From positions 42,248,758-42,308,757 of the forward strand of contig OX485805.1 in NCBI GenBank assembly GCA_950295325.1: 60,000 nt of DNA. Reading direction: 5' to 3'. The notes beneath the pieces are model-generated. The model saw only the letters and a program-made list of their open reading frames with translations. It was not told the origin of the DNA and searched no databases. Origin of the DNA: Polytrichum commune. Its lineage: Eukaryota; Streptophyta; Polytrichopsida; Polytrichales; Polytrichaceae. The position numbers and the translations under genes were made by a program. Within the stretch, counting starts at the first letter, position 1. The number at the start of each line of letters is the position of its first letter. Positions 1 through 9,391 of the stretch are shown one piece after another.

Positions 1-453
1 TCTGGTGCAAGTCTTGGAATTCTTGTGCATATCTTTCTATGGTGGAAGGAGAAGGTCAATTGATGAATTTTCTAAGCAAATTTTTCTTTATGACACCACA
101 AAATTCGGAGACAACTCGTTGACTAGAAGATAGGCTAATCTTGTACAAATCAGCAATGCACTGCATGTAATTACCACTAGCCAATCCAGAAATTAATACA
201 ACAACGTTGATTTGAGCTGAAATGGCCAGACGCAATCTTGTGTCTTGTCTTTGCAAGTCAAGTGTGAGGTCCTACACAAGTACTCAAAAGTCGACACGTC
301 CATTCTCATGCGCCCTTTGAACTTCCTCTCATTGAATGACCCCAACAGCATATGGTCGAAGAAGCCTGGTCTGTGCAACCTTCGATCATGAGCCCACAAG
401 CGTCGTTGTTGTCTCCCATTCCACAACTTGAATCCATGCAATGCAAGTGTCAA
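1..453 (-). pseudogene. PIF/Harbinger (HARBI1-like) transposase, N-terminal part, cut by window edge
   Basis: Reading the minus strand from about 453, the translation has the N-terminal region of plant HARBI1-type transposases: a block with GSFNERKFKGRMRMD, then STFEYLC, and in another frame QRQDTRLRLAI followed by IADLYKISLSSSQRVV and a FCGVIKKNLLRKFI block (helix-turn-helix region before the DDE core). The two blocks lie in different frames, so a frameshift exists near position 255. The catalytic core would lie left of the window. The wording closely matches the second transposase at 3393-4800, which lies in the same orientation, so these are two copies of one family. I infer a dead DNA transposon copy; the family call is firm, the state of the missing part unknown. 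Confidence 0.75.
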
Positions 454-1301
454 GCAACCTAATTGTTGCCAGTGCTACAATAAAACCGCCTCATTGTCTC
501 TAGATATACACTCCAAGGTGGCGAGCAAGGAGAGCTGGAAAATGAGGAAAAATGTGAGAAAATGGACATCGGGTCCATTTTTTGCGCAACCCTAGTTTGA
601 AATTTTTAAACCACAAGCGTGAGAGCTTGGGAGGCCACACTGTGTAATCTGCATCTGTTTTTGAAACGAGGCCCCTGGTTTTGGCAGGCTCTGCAGAGTC
701 TGCAGGCCCGGCCAAAAACTTCCCGGCAGCTGGCCTCTGCCGTTGCCTACCTTTACCTCCCCACGCGGCTGCCCCCAATGTGGTCGTCTTCGTGGCGGCA
801 GGGTTGGAAAGGCCCCTTCCAGCCTATATTAACCCTAGCCCGGCCAGCTAAGGGTACTGCTCCTAGTTGGGTTAGGGCCTTAAGTCGATGCCACACGACA
901 GGCAGCAGCAGGTAGCTGAGGCCGGTGATTGGGTGAGGCTACCCCACGGCCGGCAATGGAGGGTGGCGGGAACCACCGTGGTAGCCAGAATTTCCAGGGG
1001 TTGTGGCCTGAAGTTTGGCGATTTCGGGCCAGCTAGCCCCTGGCCCACCCTCCCCGCCCGTGCCGAAGAGTGCCAGAGTCCCCTTGGTAGACCAGCATCT
1101 TCAGCAAGCTTCGACGCTCCACCTGCAGCTGCAAGCTTTCACAATCTACAGCCTACGTCTCGCCATCCCTCTGCGCCCACCATCACACCCGACCTCTAGC
1201 CACCACCGAACACTCTCCTAGGTTTTTTTTTTTGTTTTTTTGTTTTTTTGGGAACCCTTTTTCTTGTCCAAAATTTTGTTGGTTTCCGGGTTTTCAATTC
1301 C
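454..1301. other. GC-rich spacer between two Harbinger copies
   Basis: No supportable gene. The sequence from about 640 to 1200 is clearly richer in G+C than the rest of the window and carries a TATA-like stretch near 827 ahead of the Myb/SANT reading frame at 1302. A T-rich stretch with short G interruptions lies at 1221-1250. It probably holds the terminal and promoter parts of the flanking Harbinger elements, but I could not find convincing terminal inverted repeats. Confidence 0.4.
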
Positions 1302-3366
1302 ATGGATTCACAAGGACCTCTGCGAGACGTCGCTCCAAACAATCCGATTCACCTCTCCTCCGGCAATCCTCCCACTATGGGCGGCGAGCTCCGTGCACAC
1401 CCAAGTACCATCCCTCCTCCACCATCTTTTGCAAGTTTTCCACACCATGGTAGTCAAATGCCATTCCTCTTCCCGCACTCCTTCATGCCTCAGCATCCGG
1501 GTGTCGGGTTTGCACCTCCCGTCCACGGCGCTGTTAGCGGCAACGCCGAGGTCGCGGCGGGCTCCCAGAATCGGAGTTCGCAAGACTGTGGCACATACCA
1601 ATCCAATTCCACCAAGAAGCGGAGAGTGGTCCGGAAAAAACCGGAGATCGTTGAATTGGACGACGTGAAGGACGAGGGGGAGGTTTTGAAGAGCGCTGGG
1701 CATTGGAAGGATCACTAGGTCATCCAGTTGATCAGCATTCGGGGAGAAATGCATAGCACCTTCTCCGCGCCCCCGAAGCAAGGTGATGTTTGCTTCTCAC
1801 ATTTAATTTATTTATTTTGCTACATTTCCTTCCATAAATTCTGCCTATCTGTATTCCACCTCACATGTTGTCAGCTGAGGCAAGGTTTCTTCAAATTAAC
1901 GTGTAATCCCACATCCTTTGCCCCCCCAAAACACATGCTCTCGGATGACTTCAAAGTTTTGTTGTCATCCCCAATCTGTTTGCAGAGTATGTAGGGTTTG
2001 AATTTTATTTTATTTTTTTGCCCTGAGGTCCACACAACACCCCTTCCGGCTGCTCTGCAATTCTACTGCACTGGATTGTGTTTTTTCTCTGCTGCAAAGG
2101 CAGCAGAGGCTGCTTACAGGCAGTTGGAAGACCTGGTTTGTGATTTTTTTTCTGCTGCAAAGGCAGTAAAGGCTTCTGAAGCCCTGGTTCGGTTTTTTTT
2201 TTCTGCTGTAGAGGCAGCAGAGGCTGCTTACAGGGGCTGACAAACCCCTGTTTTGTGATTTTTTTTTTGCTGCAAAGGCAGCAAGGCTTATGAAGCCCTG
2301 GTTCGGGTTTTTTTTTCTGCTGTAAAGGCAGCAGAGGCTGCTTACAGGGGCTTGGAAGCCCCTGTTTTGTTATTTTTTTCTACTGCAAAGGCAGCAAAGG
2401 CTTCTTAAGCCCTGGTTTGGGTTTATTTTCTACTCTAAAGGCAGCAGAGGCTGCTTACAGGGGTTTAAAAGCCCTGCTCTGGGTTTTTTTTCTGCAGCAA
2501 AGGCAGCAGAGGCTTCTGAAGCCCTGCTTTGGTTTTTTTGTGCTGCAAAGGCAGCACAGACTGCTTACAGGCAGTTGGAAGCCCTGCTCTGGGTTTTTTT
2601 TGGCAGCAAAGGCAGCAGAGGCTACATACATGCTTTTGCTGCACTGGTATGGGTTTTTTTTTCTGGTGCACAGAGGCAGCAGGCTACATCAGGCACGGTT
2701 TTGTTTTTTTTGTTTTTTTTGTTTTTTTTCCAAATTTGGTTGTATTGCATAGTGCATTTGAGACATATTTATGCTTGTATTGGCGTGTTCAATTTTTGGG
2801 CGTGCTTCCGGACTTGGCATGGCATGTGTGAATGTGAAATGTGTGGAATGAACGATGAATTAAAAATGTGCGTAAGTGTAGGTGTTGACAATTGGTCGCG
2901 GCTACACACGAAACTTGTGTCCATGTGCCCGGATTTTTCAAAGGATAGCGAGGTTTGTCGCAACAAATGGAGTGTCATCTACAACGACTACAAGGAGGAC
3001 AAGGCTTTGAACTTGAAGTCCGGTTCGCAACGTTCAGAGAAATGCCGTTGGTTTCAATTGGTTGACGAATTCATGTTTGACCGAGCCAACGTTGTATCGC
3101 ATGCGCACGCTAGTGTGGTGGATGGGGATGGAGTGAAGTGCACAACAACATCAGAAACGAACACCACCTAGCAGAGGAGTGGGGAGAGCACATCCAAATC
3201 GCCAGAGCCCAAGCGGAAGGAGGACATGTTCATGGAGCGATGCATAGGTGAGATTCGTGACAGTAGCAAGAATTTAATGGAAAGCTTGAAGGCCAACGAT
3301 GACATGAAGATGACTTTACTTATGAGCATGCAACAAACCATGCAGAAATTGGTAGACAAGTTGTAG
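1302..3366 (+). pseudogene. Harbinger ORF1-type Myb/SANT-like DNA-binding protein, broken
   Basis: Two exons, 1302-1782 and 2882-3366, join in phase (codon for Gly across the junction, giving KQGVDNW). Exon 1 has a Pro-rich N-terminus, a basic STKKRRVVRKK segment and an acidic EIVELDDVKDEG segment, then the start of a trihelix (AGHWKDH...VIQLISIRGEM). Exon 2 completes it with DNWSRLHTKLVSM, EVCRNKWSVIYNDYKED and KCRWFQLVDEF, followed by a helical C-terminal tail. This matches the Myb/SANT-like accessory protein that PIF/Harbinger elements encode beside their transposase. Two in-frame stops interrupt it, TAG at 1716-1718 and TAG at 3169-3171, with the frame continuing sensibly after each. It converges tail to tail with the transposase at 3393-4800, the usual Harbinger layout. 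Inference: non-functional copy. Confidence 0.78.
2083..2710. repeat. Alternating dimeric minisatellite with a hairpin core in every unit
   Basis: About eleven units share a core close to GCTGCAAAGGCAGCAGAGGC preceded by a T-run. Cores begin near 2091, 2153, 2205, 2269, 2319, 2382, 2432, 2493, 2542, 2603 and 2666. Spacing alternates near 62 and 50 bp for most of the array, because units ending GCTTACAGG..GGAAGCCC alternate with units ending GCTTCTGAAGCCCTGG, so the true period is a dimer of about 112 bp. TGCTGC/GCAGCA around AAAG makes each core a small hairpin. The array lies wholly inside the intron of the Myb/SANT gene. Confidence 0.88.
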
Positions 3367-3392
3367 GCAGCCACGTAGTTCGTGACATGTAA

Positions 3393-4800
3393 TTATTCGA
3401 CTTCCATAGGAAACGTCTCTGCAACGCACGCTTTTGTTTTCGCTAGCCAGAAGCTTCTGACAATGCCATTTTTTCGTACGCAGAGCTCCTTGAATGTTTT
3501 GCCATTTGTGCTCATTGAACTTTGAAACTCTCTTGCCGCCTCTTGTGACATGTATTCCAAGGTGTCTCTGGAGTTCTCCTCAATGCTTGCCAAGTTTTGC
3601 AGTGCATGGTTGACAACAACAAGTCTCTCATGTGATGATTGCCCATGAACTCTTCTAAAAGTCAGTCCATTGTGCACCTCATCTGCCGCCTCTTGCATCC
3701 ATTCAGTTTTCCAAAAGTCATCTCAAAAAATGATACACATGTTGTGAATAACAAGGCATGTACCAACCAATTCTAGCACATTCTTCAAATGCACGTCAAT
3801 CATTTTTAACATAATTCTCCACCTTCTCTTTAGCATTCCGAATGCCCGTTCAATGCACATGCAGGTGGAGCTCTACACGAAGTTCTAGTGATATTCCTCC
3901 CAAGTTAGCCCATCTTTGTGTCCCCCTATATGGAGCCAGCATCCACGGATGACATGGATAGGCGGCATCACTAACTAGAGCAAATGGCGACAGCTTACCC
4001 GCCCCACAAAATTGACCGATTGCGGCCCTTCCCCATAAGTTGGCATCGTGCAATGACCCAACCCAGCCTATGTCAAAGTCCCAGAACATGCATTTGCTAG
4101 ACACCACACCCTGTAACAGTATGGAGTGAAAACCTTTCCGATTGTAATAATTTGCCGCATGGAAACGTGGTGTAACGATGGGTATGTGAAAGCCATGTAC
4201 TGCCCCAACCATATAAGGTATCCCGTGCAAGTTTTTAAACTCACGTGCAAATTTTTCCATAGTAGATGTGAAGGGCCATCTTATAAATTTCTTCAAGAGG
4301 ATTGATTTGATTGCACCAGTGAATTGGTTGACTGCCAATTGACTGGTTGAAAGGCCAATTCTATACAAATCAGCAATGGTTTGCATGGAACTACATGTGA
4401 CCAATATGGAGATCATCACCGCCACCTTCACTTAAACCGGAATTGCTGACCGCATGTTTGTGTTTTGTTTCTGCAATGACAGTACGAGAGTTGAACACAA
4501 GTACTCAAATGTGAAGACATCCATACGCATGCGTATTTTGAATTCCCTGGCATTGAACGAGCCGAGAAGGTTTCGATCGAAGAATCCATGTTCTCCCAAC
4601 CCTCTTTCATGAGTCCAAAGACGTCTTGGACACCTTGCACGCACCCCCTCAATCCTTGCACCGCGACCGTCACGTAACACAACTGTTGCCAATGCAATAA
4701 AGCTATCACCCCCGCATCTCTCGACAAACTTTTCATTGTGCAAAGTAGTGAGAGTTGAAACACAAGCAAAATTGCAAGCCTCCGGACATCGCTATCCATG
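3393..4800 (-). pseudogene. PIF/Harbinger (HARBI1-like) transposase, broken
   Basis: Read on the minus strand the translation runs through HARBI1 landmarks: GSFNAREFKIRMRMD, FTFEYLC, SMQTIADLYRIGLSTSQ, KKFIRWPF, MVGAVHGFHIPI (first catalytic block), FDIGWVGSLHDANLW (second), SDAAYPCHPWMLAPY, and CIERAFGMLKRRWRI with the third, acidic residue. The first catalytic aspartate, normally in a GAIDGTHI-like string, is histidine here. Breaks include a TAA at 4432-4434, a frameshift near 3860-3880 before the CIERAFG block, and a TGA after NMCIIF near 3728. The C-terminal tail reaches 3393. The N-terminus is uncertain; a possible MDSDVRRLAI start near 4800 needs another frame change. The element is therefore a dead autonomous-type Harbinger. 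Confidence 0.85.
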
Positions 4801-5511
4801 TTGAGAGACTGTGTGCATTTGCGGAGCAGCTGCAACTCCTCAACCTCAACACAAAGTGGTTAACTTGTTCGTGAGTCTGCACTGCCGAACTAGTCCTTAG
4901 CCTGCTGCTGCCGAAATACTCCTCTGGCCTCTGCTGTGGCAGAGTAATCCCTTGGCATGCTGGTGGTCTGCAGACTGGGCGGAAGGTCACCGGAAACTAC
5001 CCCTGCCGGTGACTGGGTGCCCCTCGTGGAGCACCGTCTCACTCCCGGTAGTGAGGTGGCGTCTGGACCCTACAGTAAACCCTAGCCTGCACGGTGCCTG
5101 CCGATGCCACTCGTGTGGCAGGCAACTTAGAATCGGTTCGTGCTAATATTGTTGAGTCAGAATGTACTATGTTTTGGCGGACATTAAGTTCGCCCATACA
5201 AACTATGGGGGGTGTCAGATCCGGGCGGGGGCAGCCTCCAAGGAAATTTCTGAACCCGACCAAAAACTGTTGCCCGCCCCGCCCAACTTCAAAAAAAATA
5301 TTGTCCTTATATTCTTGAAGGCCGCTTGACTACAAATCTCATATTGAGTGCACTTCACCTTCAAGGTTTAAAATCCAATATATATGTGCACTTCCAATTA
5401 GTAAGTAAGCAATTCATTGGGATTTCATTCCGGAAATGAAACCATCAATGAAGCATGTAATTAACTTGGAGGTCAAATAAAATTACAAAATCCTCATTAA
5501 CATTGAGGTTA
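4801..5511. other. Gene-free flank of the Harbinger element
   Basis: A moderately GC-rich stretch to about 5280, then AT-rich. It probably contains the transposase-side end of the Harbinger element. I could not match it as an inverted repeat to the 500-1300 region; a short CCAAAAACT-type similarity at about 713 and 5260 is in direct orientation and is not a terminal repeat. Confidence 0.35.
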
Positions 5512-5905
5512 GAGCATCCTCAGTCAGTCTAGGTAAAGCTCACTGCAAACCAAAACCTATCTTTTGACTGACCTAAAATTAGAAACTGAAATTACCATCA
5601 TTAGAAGCACACCTAAATAAACGTGAGATATTTCTCAAGAAAAAAGAATTGTAAAAATTTGATGTAGGTGAAATCCCTCATTGAAAACACCACATTTTCA
5701 AAATTTAGAGGGAGTGCACCAAATCTTGCTTTAAAATGGAAAGATCCTCCCACACTCCCTCCAAATTTTTGACATTTAGAGGGAGTGTGGGAGGATCTGT
5801 CCATTTTAAGCAAGATTTGGTGCACTCCCTCTAAATTTTGAGCAATTTTAAGCAAGATAGGTCTTGGTTTGCATTGAGCTTTACCTAGACCGACTGAGGA
5901 TGCTC
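5512..5905. mobile_element. Hairpin MITE, Tourist/Harbinger-like, with TTA target duplication
   Basis: The element starts GAGCATCCTCAGTC and ends in its complement. Outer arms (about 5512-5562 and 5855-5905) match over roughly 50 bp with three mismatches that I can see. A second, inner pair of arms (about 5697-5765 and 5775-5843), with AGAGGGAGTGTGGGAGGATC in the right arm, folds almost perfectly. TTA flanks both ends (5509-5511 and 5906-5908), the target duplication expected for PIF/Harbinger-type MITEs. There is no coding capacity. Confidence 0.85.
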
Positions 5906-6172
5906 TTATAATTTGTATGACTTACCATTTGAAATTGTCTTTGTCATTCTAAAATGACACTTAAATTTAGTGTGATGATTTAGTATGTATATTTTATAAA
6001 ATTTTAGTAATTCCGTCTACTTTCACAAGTATTCATACACATTCAAACCAATTAAGTGTGATTTAATGTCATTAAGTCTAATTAATTATGATTAATCCTA
6101 GTTAAACCCAAATAAATCAGAAAAGTATGCTTACCAAATTAAGTAATACTAATTAATTATAAATTTTAATTA
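5906..6172. other. AT-rich spacer
   Basis: Strongly AT-rich with repeated TTAATTA and AATTA words. No gene, and no clear poly-A or poly-T tail marking the 3' end of the neighbouring LINE fragment. Confidence 0.4.
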
Positions 6173-7620
6173 CTAAAATGAAATATAATTAAATGTGAAT
6201 TCAATGAATTGGATTGTGAGGTCGTCTGATGGATTTGATGGTGGGTCATTTTTGTATGGGAGACCTTTTACGCAGAGAATATATGGTTTAAATATGGCGT
6301 TGCAATGGCATCTTTGTTGTGAGCATGAGCATGTTAGCAGCCATGGTGGTATTGTATTTTCTTGAGGATTGTTGTTGAAGGTTCCTGCGTTCATGAGAGT
6401 GTAGCATCTAGATTTTTGTGATGACAAGATTAGTTTTCTTAGTTCCCATAGAGCTTTATTGTGCCTTTTGACTCTAATGGCGTGTATATGATGATGGTTG
6501 CATTTTAGAAGTACGTGTAACCATGTGTCTATATATGTAGAGTTGCAGATAGAACATGTGATTGAGGGGAATCTTTCTCTTCCAAAGAATAGTTGTTTAC
6601 GTGCATTACCCATGTATTGACATGTGCAGAATTTTAGTATATTTGTTTTTTGTGCATCTATAATTGATGGGTTGGACCAAAATGCATTGGATAATTCGTT
6701 GTCGATATATGGGTTCATGGTCCATTTGTTGATGTTGGGGAATTGGTTTGCCATTATTTTAATGTTATTTTCTTGGTCGTATTTGGTTATATATGTTTGA
6801 AGGCATGTGACTGGGCCTTTGTCTGGTCGTTTTATAGGACCTGGCTATATGTCTTTTTGGAAGTAGAATGGTGTGGAGTGTGCAAATTCGTATGCTTTGG
6901 TGGCAACGGAGTAGATTTTTCTGGCTCGTAGTTTTGCCAGTTTATCCGCTTGTTCATTGCCTTTAATGTTAATATGTGCTTTGACTTTGTGGAATGTGGT
7001 GGTTTGGGTTCGGGTTTTTAGCATTTCAACCATGTGGCTTAGTATGGTTTTGTCCACATGATTGTTATGCATGGTTGGATGTTTAATGTGTGTGTTTAGA
7101 TTGTATAGACAATTAAGGCAATCTGTGAATATGTGTGCGGGTTCGTCTGGATTTTTTTTTAAGATTATTCTAAGTGTTTTGTGTATAGCCATTAGTTCTG
7201 CACGGAAACTTGTTTGTAACCCTGGTAGTCTTTTGATATTTGTATGTCATCTTTAGCTGAGTTGTATATTCCATAGCCTGCTTTCTCTTTTTTCCAATGT
7301 CCATTAGCATTTTGAGCTGGAGGTATGAAGGATCCATCTGTATAGTAGTTGTATTGTGGTTGGAATTTTGGTGTAGTGTATGTTACGAAGTTTGGGAGGG
7401 GTGGTATGTTTGGTGTGGCTGGGTAAATGTCCAGCGGGTATAGGAGTTTGGTCCATTTTTTGCTTTTATTGATTGGTGTGTTATAGGGGGTAGCTGGGGC
7501 ATTTTGTATATGATATTGTGGAATTTGCAGGTTTTCAATTGCTGTTTTTATTTCGTTTATTTGATGTGGTGAGCCAATAGTGTGGTTTTGGTGATGGATG
7601 CATAGGATTTGTATTGCTAG
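6173..7620 (-). pseudogene. LINE retrotransposon 3' fragment: RNase H domain and Cys/His tail
   Basis: On the minus strand an RNase H domain reads NYYTDGSFIPPA (first Asp) near 7340, then in a shifted frame AELMAIHKTLRII (Glu), HIFTDCLNCLYNL (Asp) and TFHKVKAHINIKGNEQADK (final His/Asp). The tail downstream (about 6750-6173) has CSICNSTYIDTWLHVLLKCNHHH, the C-x2-C...H...C layout of the zinc-binding region at the end of plant and algal LINE polyproteins. The frame changes between the first Asp and the Glu, around 7235-7260, so the copy is broken. Reverse transcriptase was not found upstream, and the fragment seems to stop near 7620, as expected for a 5'-truncated LINE. Confidence 0.75.
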
Positions 7621-8162
7621 TCAACCAAAGCATACATTCAATACAAGGCAAAACTCATATACAAAGAAGCTTAGAAAATTGTTCTTGATAAAGTTGGAAA
7701 CCACAAAGAGAAGCAACCATTCAAATTCATGCATTGTTGGCTTTATTTGAGGGATTATCCATAGTGGTGGTGTAGAGAACTTGTAAGAGGAGCACAAACA
7801 CCTAGTAAACAAATAGCATGTGATATAGATTTGACAATAGGCAAAAGAGAAGCGGATCAAGGCTTGGGTGAAACTCCCAGGGTTGTGTTACAACGATCCA
7901 AGGGTCATGAAGATGCTAACCTAGCAAGGTAAACCAAGAATTGTATATTGTTGCATTAAAGAGTGTTGTAAACACTTTTCAAGCTATGAGTGAATTGTCG
8001 ATTGTGAAGTCTAGAGTTCTTTGTGATATCAATGAAGATGCATTGTTTAGTCGTCTTGGTCGTCAACCTAATCATCTTTGATGAGCATATTTGAAATTGA
8101 GAGAGGGACAAGCTTGCTTGGAGTTGAAAAAATAATATCATAAACTTGCGGATTTTAACCTC
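7621..8162. other. Gene-free AT-rich sequence
   Basis: No gene, repeat or RNA that I can support. Short open frames here have no recognisable content. Confidence 0.4.
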
Positions 8163-8620
8163 AACCCCTCAACCCTAGCTTATTTTCAACAACATCCAAT
8201 TACTTGAATTTGATGGAGTCCCAATTTGTTTGGGGAGGTTTAGGCCCTTAAACCTCAACCCCTCAACCCTAGCAGTAATGGGTGGTGCACATGTTGAAAT
8301 GTAAGCACTTCCTCAAGAACAAGTTAAAGGGTAAGGCCAATAATCGATTAAGGTCCATCTACGTTAAACATTCATAATAAATTCCATCATCAAGCTTTTG
8401 GAGGTGAATCATAGACTATTTCAACAATTAAAGTACGCAAGGGGGGGGGGGGGGGGAAGGTGCTAAACAATTACTTATTTTTGGTCAAGATCTGATTATT
8501 TGAGGTTGATTGAGAGTCCCAATTTGTTTGGGGTAGGTTTAGGCTAGTGGGCCTTAAACTTTAATTCCAAAGGTGATGTGTGGCACATCTATTGAGATGT
8601 GGGCACTTCCTAAAGTACAT
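8163..8620. repeat. Diverged repeats related to the 290-bp duplication
   Basis: Blocks near 8205-8310 and 8500-8615 share an order of words: GAGTCCCAATTTGTTTGGGG, then GTTTAGGC, a CTTAAAC block, a TGGTGCACAT-like or TGGCACATCT-like block, and GCACTTCCT. The same words recur in the duplication at 8731-9310 (GAGTCCCAGTGTGCGTGGGG, GTTTAGGCAAG, CTTAAACCCTAAACCC). This is an old repeat array upstream of the methyltransferase gene. A pure G run of about 17 bases lies near 8441-8457. Confidence 0.6.
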
Positions 8621-8654
8621 AGATTAAATTAATTGATCATAAAATAAGATAATC

Positions 8655-8835
8655 ACATAACATTATTAAGCGGTGTGTCTCCATTCATGTGTGCTCTGAG
8701 AATATAACCATGGGATGTCCCAAATTCGTGCAGATTAAGTCTTAATTTGAATCTCCTTGCACTAGATTGGGGCAGTTCATGATTATATTCTCTGAATCCA
8801 CATGAACGGAGGCACACTACTTAATAATGTTATGC
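8655..8835. mobile_element. Hairpin MITE of about 180 bp
   Basis: The left arm beginning CATAACATTATTAAG and continuing through GTGTGTCTCCATTCATGTG is matched in inverse by the right arm ending CTTAATAATGTTATG, with GAATATAA near the centre of both arms. A half copy lies at 38378-38462. The tandem duplication that starts at 8731 cuts through the loop, so the second unit (9021-9310) repeats only the right half. Confidence 0.72.
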
Positions 8836-9310
8836 AAGCTTGTAAAGGTGATATAGATTTTTCACAAACTACATATGGAAAAACAACTTTGCTAAACCAA
8901 CTACTAGTTTTTTTTAAAAACAAGATCTGATCATTTGAAAATGATTGAGAGTCCCAGTGTGCGTGGGGCAGGTTTAGGCAAGTAATCCTTAAACCCTAAA
9001 CCCTAGCGGATGATGGGGTGCAGATTAAGTCTTAATTTGAATCTCCTTGCACTAGATTGGGGCAGTTCATGATTATATTCTCTGAATCCACATGAACGGA
9101 GGCACACTACTTAATAATGTTATGCAAGCTTGTAAAGGTGATATAGATTTTTCACAAACTACATATGGAAAAACAACTTTGCTAAACCAACTACTAGTTT
9201 TTTTTAAAAACAAGATCTGATCATTTGAAAATGATTGAGAGTCCCAGTGTGCGTGGGGCAGGTTTAGGCAAGTAATCCTTAAACCCTAAACCCTAGCGGA
9301 TGATGGGGTG
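8731..9310. repeat. Perfect 290-bp tandem duplication
   Basis: Positions 8731-9020 and 9021-9310 read identically by eye, each starting CAGATTAAGTCTTAATTTGA and ending GCGGATGATGGGGTG. Absence of any difference implies a very recent duplication, or an assembly artefact. The array ends about 80 bp before the proposed start codon at 9392, so it lies in the promoter or leader of the methyltransferase gene. Confidence 0.92.
9281..9296 (+). promoter_or_regulatory. Telo-box-like motif upstream of the methyltransferase
   Basis: AAACCCTAAACCCTAG lies about 100 bp before the ATG at 9392 and is repeated at 8991-9006 by the tandem duplication. In plants the telo-box (AAACCCTAA) is enriched in promoters of translation and ribosome-biogenesis genes, which suits an RNA-modifying enzyme. 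The motif also belongs to the local repeat family, so its role here is inference. Confidence 0.5.
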
Positions 9311-9391
9311 GTGCACCTGTGCACGAAGATTGTCTGGCTATGGCGATGGAGCGCAAGATTATTCATCACTGAGCAGCCTTCGCACTGGAAC

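Noticed and set aside
619-1221. Overlapping plus-strand open frames in the GC-rich spacer
   Set aside because: No recognisable domain, overlapping frames, and composition explains their openness; probably transposon-flank or promoter sequence.
1998-2831. Open frames rich in AAKAAEA-like strings over 2.0-2.8 kb
   Set aside because: They are translations of the hairpin minisatellite inside the Myb intron, not proteins.
5231-5290. Possible terminal repeat of the Harbinger element matching about 700-730
   Set aside because: The CCAAAAACT similarity is short and in direct, not inverted, orientation.
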